Source: Trichomonas tenax
Taxonomy: Eukaryota; Parabasalia; Trichomonadida; Trichomonadidae
Length of the DNA stretch: 39,432 nt
Assembly (NCBI GenBank): GCA_023091735.1
Contig: JALKBU010000448.1
Span: 1-39,432 of the forward strand
Reading direction: 5' to 3'
Positions 8,521-19,800 of this stretch are shown here, piece after piece (the first letter of the stretch is position 1; the number at the start of each line of letters is the position of its first letter). The position numbers were made by a program, and so were the translations under genes. The notes under the pieces are model-generated. The model ran no database searches. It was not told where the DNA came from and saw only the letters and a program-made list of their open reading frames with translations.

Positions 8521-10020
8521 AAGCTAAATGATAACTAATATGCAGAATCCATAATTTGATTTGATGCTAAATTGATTTTTTTCATTTATATTGTATTTGG
8601 CTTATCCTTCTGATGATGTTATCAAGCTTAAAATATCCTATTACATATACTTTATGACTAATTCAAATATTCATAAAGTGATTTTATGGGTTTAAAAGCA
8701 TGTATGCTCGCCAAAGCGTACATTGTTGATAGTGTGACATGGTAGTGTGAGTTAGATTAGTATATTTCTATCTTATAAAGAGTATTTTAAAATACAATTT
8801 GATAGTCTAGACAAATGTAGTATGTTAGAGTGTTTAATTAAGGGATAATATTTAAATAGTAGTCTTGGTATAGTTTGCATGTGTGTCATGTCTTTGTGAC
8901 TTTCTTGCATTGATAGAATGAACGATCTTTATGATATAAAAGGAACAGCCTATGGACTCATTAAACGAGGCTCACAGCCAGGCCATCTACTTATATTCAG
9001 ATAAACATAGGGTATAATATACTTATATTTGTGTTTCCTATGTGATCATACCAAGGCTGTGCATTTATTGCAAAATCTGCTTGCTTTACAATGGGTTGAA
9101 TGACCACGTGAGCAAAATTGACAACATGCTTGTTTCAGCACAATTGAGTGTCTTTGAGCACTCGAAAGCACTGAATCATACACCAATGAGCATGTAATAC
9201 CTTGTAGAAGAGTTTAAAGCTATTTTATTGAGATATTGAATATATTAATTTAGTATAATGACAAATCTTTCAATAAACACACTTCCTAAGATATATAAAC
9301 CATATGCACTATACATTCTTTATAGAAAACTCATATTTTCGGTTGATCTAAATCCTCGCGATGCTGATATTATCAAAATTCTATTCATCCTCATCCACAT
9401 CACTATACAGTGAATGTAGGATGATGATATTGTGGAAAAACTATATATTATCGGTAAAATTTACGCGATGACGCAAATCTGAGCATTTTAATAGCTTTAT
9501 GATATTGTATAAGTATTGATATGATATATGTTTATGTATTGTGTGAAGAGTACACTGTTTAATGCACTATATATACTTGAAAATGTCCAATGATAAATAT
9601 GTAACACTAAAAATGACTATAGATAACTATTCTTCAATCCCACTTGTCCAATTATGTGTATAACTGGATAAATTGGATTGAAATATAGATGTTTCTGTTA
9701 AAATAAAGCATAATTGCTCATTTCTGTATTTTTTGAGCGATTTTAAAGCTCACAGTATCTATGTTGATCACTCATTCATGTGCTAATCAACAAAATACTG
9801 TGAAGTAGCTTAGAAAACCGAGATTATGATAATCATCCAACGCATAGATATGTGGGAGGAAATGAGCAAGAAACACGCCATTTTCAATGATATTCGATCT
9901 TGAAAAATAAATAAACGCCACATTTCATTATGGATGGTATAAAAAAATTGAAAATATCTGTGAGCTGTAGATGTAATTTTCGTGCTTGTTATTGCCTAGA
10001 GTCGTCAATTTATAAAAAAC
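8521..10020. other. Long non-coding stretch
   Basis: About 1.5 kb with stops in all frames. Small imperfect hairpins occur, for example around 9385-9435 (CATCCTCATCC against GGATGATGAT) and 9746-9810 (GCTCACAGTAT against ATACTGTGAAG). No gene or RNA is supported. Confidence 0.45.
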
Positions 10021-10378
10021 CATCAAAAATGATCAATTCCGAGCACAAATTCTCCAGAACAACAAATAGGGAAATTAAATTTTTATACGCAAAGTCGGCG
10101 AAACTCGTTTTTTAACTCACTGGATTAAATTCTTGCGAAGTTATTGAACCTCAATGTACAAAATCCTGTTGTTCATGATATTTTAATGAAATATAGACTT
10201 TGTTAGCTAATTCTTTAATATATCATGCACAACATGATTTTGTACATTGTGTTTTAATAACTTCGCAAAAAGTTAATCCAGTGAATTAAAAAACGAGTTT
10301 CGCCGACTTTGCGTATAAATTTTAGACAAGCCACAACAAATATTTGCAGAAACTGTGCCAGAAATTGATCATTTTTGA
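10021..10378. repeat. Large near-palindrome (second foldback element)
   Basis: The left half, 10021 to about 10190, and the right half, about 10205-10378, are inverted copies. The best stretch is 10084-10115 against 10287-10318, where 32 bases agree exactly; similarity then continues inward (CACTGGATTAA, TTGCGAAGTTATT, AATGTACAAAATC, CATGATAT) and outward (TCAAAAATGATCAATT). Almost the whole unit is stem, with the centre near 10195. It has no coding capacity. No target duplication was recognised. Confidence 0.85.
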
Positions 10379-10893
10379 GGATATTAATTAACGAATAAAT
10401 ATAAAACGTAAACTGCTTTAGTTGTCTAGTAACATGACAAACTGGTGTGCATAAGCTACTTGTCAACAAATGTTACGCAAACTATGGATTTGAAAACATT
10501 GAATTTCCTGTAGATCTACCGACCGTTATATATATATTATATAATTATATAATATATATCGCAAAATATTATGATTTTTTTTTTAAAAAAAAAAAGATTA
10601 TTCAGATAAATTCAAGGAAATTGTCCACTTCTATTCTGCTTAAGCGAATGAATTCTTGCATAATTCAGATTTTGTTATTCAAATCTTACACAAAAGGCCT
10701 GAATTTGATTCAAGTCAACTTAACTTATATTAGTTCTATTGCTTATCAAATTAGAATCATCTATTTAATACAATTATCCAATATTTCAACTCAAATATGC
10801 AATATCGAACATAAAACGTTTAGAGACTTTTGTAATTTGGAATTTAATATTGCATAATAAACATTTTTTTTTATTTAACAAACAATTTTGTAA
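10379..10893. other. Intergenic, 3' side of the giant gene
   Basis: Open frames here are low-complexity I/N/K strings without motifs. The region contains the AT palindrome at 10530 and a T-run/A-run junction at about 10575-10594; it must include the 3' untranslated region of the gene ending at 10894. Confidence 0.45.
10530..10559. repeat. Perfect 30-bp AT palindrome
   Basis: ATATATATTATATAA followed by its exact reverse complement. Could extrude as a cruciform; may be simple-sequence drift. Confidence 0.8.
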
Positions 10894-13800
10894 TTATTCA
10901 TTTTTGGCTCTTGCTATAATTGATTTGATCTTATCTGACATTTTTGTTATGTTTTCATTTTCATTGCTGTTGCTGATGACTGAAGCAATTTCATTGAAAA
11001 ATAATTTTAATTCTTCGATCTTTGATTCCATTCTTTTTAGTGCTTTTGAAAATGATTTCTCTGATGATTTCTTTTCCCTCTTTAATGCCTTGATTTCTCC
11101 TTCCATTGTGCTTATATGTTCCAGCGATTCGCTTGATGAAAGGTCGTCACTCATCTTTATTATATTCTTGAGTGATTTGTTCTCTGTTTCTGTTTGATGA
11201 AGTCTTTTTGCAAGCTTCTCGTTTTCTAATTTCGCAATGTTAAGCGCTTCTTGAATGCTTTCAAGCTTTTGTTCAACCTCGTTGTTGATTTTGATGAAAG
11301 AATCATGGTCACATTTTGTTTCATTTGGCATAATGATGTTTTCTTGATTTGGATTATCATTCTTCAATGATTCAAGGATCTGTTTGTGTTCCATTGAAAG
11401 TTTCTTGAATGCTGACTCCTTTTCAGCACTAACACGTTCCATAACTTTCATTTCTTCTCTAACTCTAAAAAGTTCTTCTCTCGACTCTTCTTCCTTTCTC
11501 TTGATTCGCTGAATCAGTGAATTCTTTGATTTGTCATCCTCAATGAGTTTCTGGATCTTTATTTCAAGTGATTTTCGAAGTTCTCTTTCTCGAACGAGTT
11601 CATTCATTCGATCCTTCTTATCATCAATGTCTTTCTTCAGTTGATAATTTTCACGTTGAAGAATTGTTCCTTCAGATATTTGTTCTTGAAGTTTTTCGTT
11701 TTCTTTCTTCATTTCAGAGATCATTGTTTTGAGATTTTCAATCTCCTTCTGAAGCTTTTCGATGTATTTAGGATCATTATCATAAATGCTCTGCTTTGAC
11801 AATGTGAGATTCTTGATCAAATTCGATAATTGAGGAGGGCTCATTTTAATGTTATCAAGTTGCCGCTTTAGGGTTTCAATCTCAGAAGATTTTTCATCAG
11901 AGACACTCTTTAGGTGAAGAGAGAAATCACTCTGTGACTGAGAAAGCTCTGATTTAGTGTGTTCAAGTTCATCTTCAAGACGTCTGATTTCGAATAATTG
12001 CTCCATCTTTGTCTTCTTCAATGTTTGATTTTCGTCTTTCAATTGATCGATGGACTTCGTTTTATCTTCATTATATTTCTTTGTGATTTCATTTTCTTCT
12101 TGGAGTGATGATATTGTGTGTGATAACTCTTCTTTTTCTCTTTCTTGTTGATTGATGATTTCCTTCAGTTTCTTGATATCCTTCGATAAATTAATATTAT
12201 CGTTTCTAGATTTATTACAATCTCGCTGCAATTTCTCGACAATTTGAACAAGTTCTTCGTTCCTTTCTTCAAGTTTATGATTATTATCTTCTATTGACGA
12301 GATCTCTGAAATTGCTGAATGCTTGTGCTCATTTAGTTCCTTGTTTTCTTTTGTAAGATTCTTAACAATGTCGTCTTTATCTTTAATGGTATTTTGCAAT
12401 GATTTGATTTCATTCTCGAGAGATTTAACTTTTGCATTTAATGCTTTAATCAATTTCGTCATTTTCTCTGTTTCTTGCTTTGAATCATTGATTGTTTTTT
12501 CATTTTCTTGGTTTTGTTTCTTCAACTCTAAAATTTCATCATCTTTGTCTTTAACAGAAGTAATTAAAGAAGATTTTGATTTTTCAAGATTCTCTATTTC
12601 TTCATCCTTCGATGCAATCGTTGATGTGTGAGAATGGATTTGATTTTCGAGATTATTGATCCTGTTTTCCAACGATAATGATTGATTCTTCGTTTTAGAA
12701 ATGATATCGTTTAAGTTGTCGATTTTCGCACGAAGCTTATTATTTTCGTTTTTGGCGTCTTCATACTTTGTTTTGAGTGTAGCATTGTCATTTTCAAGGA
12801 GTTCAATCTTGTGTTTTAATGAATCATTTTCTTGATTATCTAAATGAATTGTTCTCTGCGTAAGGTCTTCAATTCTGAGTTCACGTTCTTTAATTTCGTT
12901 CTTCATGTCATTGATTTGACGCTTTTGATCATTAATTGTTAGAATCATATCATTTTCATTATTTTCTTGTGTCTTTCTCAAAGAATCGATTTGCTTCGAT
13001 TTAGACATTAAATCATTCTTCAAATCAGTTAAATTGGACTCAAATTCTCTGAGTGTTTCTTCCTTTGATTTGATTTCATCTTTGATCTGTGAATTTTCTA
13101 AATTAAGCTGTTGAATTGTTGCTGCTTGGATATTATTGGTCTGCTTGAGTTTCTCGAGATCGTTTTGAAGTTTAGATTGAGCAGTTTGGATTTGTTTCTT
13201 TTGATGTTCTTTGTTTTCAATTTCACGTTCAAGTTTGCGAATTTCAGCTTCTAATTCATTGATCTTCTCATGAGATTCAGTGATTTGCATATCATGGTCT
13301 GCTTGAACATTTCTAAGTTCGGCTTCAAGATTCTCTATGATTAATGATTTGTCGTGAACTTCAATTTCTAATTTCTTCACTCGTTCATCGGATTTCTTGA
13401 GTTTGTTGACTTTTTGTTCGAGATTCTTGATTTTGTCTGATTTGGAATGAAGTTCATTCTTGATGCTGTTTGAACTGCATGAAACTGAGTAAATTTCTTC
13501 ACTCTTTAATGAAAGTTCGTGACTTAATTCTTCGATTTCTGAAGATTTTTCACAAATTTCTTTCTTGAGATCTTTAACTATTTCATCGAGATTTTTAAGT
13601 TTAGATTCATTGAATGAAAGTCTTTGAATTTCGTGTTCTTTGTTACGAATATCACTTTGAAGATTTGATATTTCGGTTTGTAACTCATTATTTCTGCTCT
13701 TTAACTGTTCCCCATCTTTCATTACTTGCTGAAGATTTTGTTTGATTGATTCATTTGATGATTTAAGTTCTTTGTTTTCTGATTGAAGTTTATTATTATG

Positions 13801-16800
13801 AGAAACTAAATCATCATATTTCATCTTCATATTTGTCAACGATGATTCAAGTTCTTCGTTCTTTTCGACAATGTTTTCATGATCCTTCTGATTGTTTTCG
13901 ATATCATTTTGAAGACTCTTGATTTGACTCTTTTGGAGTTTAATCTCTTGTCTAAGACTGTTGTTTTCGAGTTGTATTTTATCGAGTTTTGCATTATTGT
14001 CTTGATTATTTTGATGTATTGTTGTTCTTAAATCATCAATTATCTTCGCGAGATCTTGGTTCATTAAAGATTCGCGTTTGAGTTTGTTGAGATCGCTCTC
14101 GAGATTTTGTATTTCTTCTTCTTTCTCAGCAATCTTTTTATCAAATGATCCTGAACGGAATTCGAGAATTGTCAATTTCTCTTTCATCGAAGTGTTTTCT
14201 TTGATAAGTCTGTCGATTTGCTTCTGCTTCGAAGAGTTCTCCATCTCATAATTATTCAATTGAGCTTGAAGATTTTGTAATTTGTTATCTTTGTCTTTCA
14301 AGGATCTCGAATTCTCATTAAATGTCAATTGTCTTTCATTCAGACTCTTTTGTGCTTTTGTTAATGCATCTTCTTTGATAGATAATGCATCCTTGATGGA
14401 ATCGAGTTCGTTTTTCAACTTTTGTATTGTGTTTTGAAGTTGTGAATTTTCATTTTGAAGAGAATTATTTTGCTTCGCTGTTTGTGTTAAATTAGCTTGA
14501 TTATCCTGCGATTCTGTTTGAAGTTGTTCAATCAAATCTGATTTCTCACTATCTGATTTACGAAGTTGATCAATAACTTCGCTCATGCTTTGATTCTCTT
14601 TTTCTTTATCACTGATTGTCGACTTGAGTTTATTGATAACGATTTCATCATCCGAATGTTGTTTCTTTAGTGTTACAATCTCTTCATTCTTAGATTTGAT
14701 CGTGTTTGTAACATTGTTGATAGAACTCTCGAGCTTCTTGATCCTGTTCTCTTTTTGATTCATATCACGTTTGATTGATTCAAGTTCCTGAACTTTATTG
14801 CTATAATCTTCTTCGATTGAAGATATTTCTTCACTCTTTGATTGCTTTATTTCTTCATTCTCGCTTGAAAGTGATTCGACTTTGCTGTTCAACTTCTTGA
14901 TAACTTTTTCTTGCTTTGAGATGACTTTTCTGATATTTGATGCCTCAGATTTCATCTTTTTAAGTTGTTCAATCAATAGATTTTCTTTCTGCTTCATCTC
15001 TTCTTGGATTTTAATGAATTTTTCTTTCTCTTCATCAAGTTGAGATTTGAGTGAATTGATTTGTTTCTTTGCATCATTTAAGAGAGATTTGTAGCTCAAA
15101 TTATCTTGTTTCAATGATCTTAGATCATTATTTTCATCTTGCGTCGATTTGAGTTGATTGCTTTGTGTTTGAGTCAAACTCTGCAATTTGTTGTTTTCAT
15201 TTTGAATATTCTTTATCTTTTCACGAAGATCAGAAACTTCTTCATTCAAATCTTTCACTTTTTCATTCAAGACATCTTTTTCGCGTGATAAATCTGAATT
15301 CAATTTCTTTAGTTTTGATATTTCATTCTCTGCTTTTTCGAGAGTCTGATTATTTGCTGTTGAAGCAAGCTTTGATTGTGATAAAAATGCCTCTTGATCT
15401 TGAAGATGTGACTGCAATTGATTGATTTCAGTTGATTTTCTGCTGATTGTTAATTTAAGATTTCCATTCTCTGACTCAACGAAAACTAATCTTTGACTTG
15501 TTGTATCATATTGCTTTTGAAGCATCGATAATGTTGCGTGAAGTTGTTCTAATTCATTTGCATGTTTCTTTTGCGCAAGATTCATCTTATGATCGAAATC
15601 TTCTTTCTCCAATTGCAAATCGTTTATCTTTGCTTTAAGTTGTCGAGTTTCATCGTTCAAATCAGAATTAACTTTGTTTGTTGAATCTATCTTTGATTTC
15701 AGTTTGATATTCTCATCAATAGCATTGTTATACTTCGAAACGAGATTTTCGTGATCAAACTGAGAAAGTTCGAATTCTTTGCACTTCTTCTTATATTTAT
15801 CACTTTCATTCTTAGCAATCTCTAAATTTGCTTTAGCTGATTCGAATTTCTTCTTGTAATCACTGAGATCATCTGTTGTCGATTGCAATTCCTTAATTGT
15901 AGCATCGAGTTTTGATTTCAGTTGTTCAATATTTCGTTTAACTTGATTTAATTCTTTTGATGTTGCTTCGTAATCATCAGCAATTTGCGTATTTCCTTGT
16001 TTAATCGAATTTAATTTGCTCAGCGTGTCTTCGTATTTAGACTTATAATCATCGTTATCGCGGTTTGTGGAGTTGAATTGTGAAATTGATTGTTCAAGCT
16101 GAGACTTTAATTCTTCATTTTCTTTCTTCGTTCTTACTAAGTCGTTATTCATGCTTTCGAATTTCAGGGATGATTCGGTGTTGATCTTCTTCGCTTCTTG
16201 TAACTGCTGCATAGTTTTTGCAAGAGCAGTTTCACTTTGTTTTCTTGATTCAATTACTGAATCAAGTTCCGATTGCAGATCACTATTATTAAGTCGTATT
16301 CCTTCAAGTTCCTTTCTGATTGATTCTGCATTCTTCTGAGCTTCAATCAGCGATTTGTGAGTGATATCATTATCCTTCGATATTGATTCAATCTGTTTCA
16401 TCAAAGCGCTATATTCGATTGTTTGATTGTCGAGCTTTCTCTTGATGGCATTTATTTCAGCAATTGATTCGTGAAGTTTGTTGGCGTTTGTTTGGTTCTC
16501 GTTGGAAATTGATTCGAGCTGTGAAGTAAGTTGTGCAACTGACCGCTTCAATCTTTCATTTTCTGGTCTTAATGTGCTAACTAAAAAGTTCAAATTATCA
16601 CTTTCTTCGATAAGCATCTTCAAATCAGCGATTGTCTTATTCTGATCATTCAATTGATTCTTCAGCATTTCTATTTTTGCGTTTTGTTGAGTGGAAATGA
16701 CGTTTTGTTCATCAACCTGACGTTTGAGTTTGTAATATTCATCATCAATATTCTCTTTCAATAACGAAATTTCTTTGAGCTTTTGATTTAATTCATCAAC

Positions 16801-19800
16801 TTCTTTAGAAAGTTTCTCCTTTTGTTTTGTCAAAGATTCGATTTGCCTCAAACGTTCATCTGATGTTTTTGTTAATTGATTAACTTTCTCATCAGCATCT
16901 TCTTTGAGCTGTGACAAAACTCGCAATTGATCACTCAATTTTCTGATTTCTTCAACATATGATTCATTGGAAGTGTTGAGTTGATTCTTTGATTTATTGA
17001 GTTCATCTAAATCAGCTTGAAGGCTTTGAGCTTGATTTTCTTTGTTGTTTAGATTGTTCTTAAGTTCATCAACTTGTTGCTTGAGATTTTCAATTTCTTT
17101 ATCTTTGTTTTGTGATTCATTTTGAAGATTCTTCATTTGATTTTCTTTTTCTGACGATGCTTGATTCATCTGCTTCGCTTTTTCGATCTGTTCTTGATAT
17201 TGGTTCTTTAATTCATCAATTTGTTTCCTTAAATTCTCGATTTCTTTATCTTTGTTTTGAGATTCGTTTTGTAAACTCTTGACTTGATTATCTTTTTCTG
17301 ATGTATTTTGGTTCAATTGCTTATTCTTCATTATATGTTCTTGAATCTGATTCTTAAGCTCAGCAATTTGATTGTCTTTATCAGACTCCATTTGAATTAA
17401 TTTCTCATTTAGATCTTCAATCTCTTTATCTTTATCAAGAGAATTTTGTTTGAGTAAATCATTTAATTGCTGGATTTGTTCATCTTTGTCTGCCGCAATT
17501 TGCGTGATTCTTTCATTCAACTGCTGAATCTGCTTATATTTGGATTCTTTATCAGTTGAATTCTTCGCTTGATCAAGCATAATGTTCTTGTTTTCTTTAT
17601 CGAGTTTATCAATAATTTCGTTCTTTGATGATAAATCTAATGTCAAGTTTGAAATCTTGTTGTTGAGGCTGTTGATTTCTGATGTCTTTTGATTGATTTC
17701 ATTTTGAAGTTTAGTGATTTGATTCTGTAGATCGATTTGTTGAGTTCTAATATCACTTGATTTCAATGATAATGATTTTTGAAGATCATCAATTTGTTTC
17801 TTGTCTTCAACATTTTGTGCCAGTAACTTCTTTTTTGTTTCTTCGAGTGATTTAATGAGATTTCCTTGAGATTCGATTGTTTTATCCTTCTCTTTGATGA
17901 TACCTTCGCAGTGAGAAACAGAATTTCCTAAAAGTTCGATTTGTTGATCTTTCTCAGCAAGTTGGGACTTCAGCTTAGCAATTTTATTTGCATTCGAATC
18001 AAAATCTGTGAGTTTAAGCGACTGTTGAGAGATTGTATTCTTCAATGTATTGAGTGTCTCCAAGTTATTCATATTACTTTGACCAAGTTCTTCGAGCTCA
18101 CTTTCTTTGCGAGATATTTCATCCTGCAAAGCTTCAATTTCCGCATCTTTGGTAGCAATCATTTCTTTAAGTGTTGTAGCAGCTGTAGATGCTTCATTGT
18201 AAGCCTTCTGTGCAAATTGAAGTTCCTTATTCAATTGCTCATTCTTGCTTGCTTCTTGTTGAATCTTGAGATTTGCAAGATTGAGTTTCTTTTCTAACTC
18301 AAATATCTGAATATCTTTATCGTTGATTGTTGTCTTGAGATTATCATTTTCATTCTTAATTGTTTTCTCTTTCATAACAGAACTTTGTAATTCCGAAATA
18401 TTTTGGGTTTCTCCTATTAATTGCTTAACTTGAGATTGGAGATCTGTGATTTCTGTATTCAATGATGCGATTTCACGATCCTTTTGTTGAATGATCTGTT
18501 TGTTTGCTTCATCAACTGCAAGTAATCTCTTAAGTTCTCTGATTTGCTGTTCAAGATCTGTATTTTTAACTCGCAATTTGTTGTAATCTGTATTTGGAAC
18601 TGATTTGAGTTTGATTTCTGTTATTTGAACTTCCAATTCAGAAATTTGTTTCAAAACTTCTTGGAGTTTTTCTTTGGTGTCGTTGAATTCCTTTTCATCC
18701 TTTTCCAGAGTCATAATACGAGTCTTAAGTTCAGAATTCTCTTTGGAAAGATTTTCCAATTCGTTTTCTAATTCATTATTTCTTTCCTTTAAATCTTGTA
18801 TCTGGCGTTTGAAATCATCAACGGCTGCTTTGTTGACTTTCTCTGTTATCTCAAGTTTCTGTACAATACCATTATAATTTTCTGAAAGCTCTTCAAGTTG
18901 TTTCCTTAATTCGCCCATTTCTTTTGTGAGATCATCAATAATTCTGGCTTTCTCCGCATTTTGTTCCGTAAGATCTTTCTCGGATTCTCTCAGCAAGTTT
19001 ATTTCATCATTAAGTCTTGGAATATCCATTGCTTTAGAATTCAAATCATCATTAAGTGCCTTCAAGTCTTTGTTTTCATTTGCGAGTCGCTCAACTTTCA
19101 TTTTTTCGCTTTGTAATTGAGCCTGAGCTTCAATTAACTTCATATCTTGTGATTTATTCTTTTCCTGAAGGCTTTTAACCGACTGCTGAAGTTCAACAAC
19201 TGTCATCTTCAAACTTTCAATTTCTTCTTTCTGCTTTGAAGAAAGTTGAGTTAAATTATCGCATTTGCTTTGTAATTGCTGAAGCTGAGAGCTTAAATCA
19301 TTAATGGTATTATTGTTGTCTTTGACTTGATCAGATAATGATTGATTCTTTGATATCAATGTTTCGTTTTCTGACTGTAATTTTGAAATATTTTGTTGAT
19401 TTCCATTCTTTGCAAGTTCACATTCATTGAATTTCTTTGTGAGTTCGTCAACTTTCCTCTTTAGATTCTGTATTTCGTTATCTTTGGCAAGAATTGCATC
19501 CTTATTCTGTTTAATTTCTTGTGATAAATAATCATTGATCTTCGAATTTTCCTCAAGTTTTTCTTTCAATGCCGAAATTGTTGAATCTTTTTCATCAACT
19601 TTATTCTCAAGTGCTGAATTCTTCTGTTTTTCACGCTTCAGTTCTTCCCTCAAATCATCAATTTCATTGTCAAATAATTTTTGTTTAAGTTCTTCAATTT
19701 CAGTCTGCATTTGTTTGATTTTGTCTTCATATTGTTTCTTTATGTTATTGAGTGAATCCTTATAATCAGCATCTGCTTGATTGAGTTTATTCTCGAGGTT

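Noticed and set aside
9930..10115. 61-codon plus-strand frame
   Set aside because: Lies in the foldback palindrome and depends on its arm; no protein-like signature.
10447..10857. 136-codon plus-strand frame
   Set aside because: Isoleucine/asparagine-rich low complexity, crosses the AT palindrome and the T/A runs, no motif.
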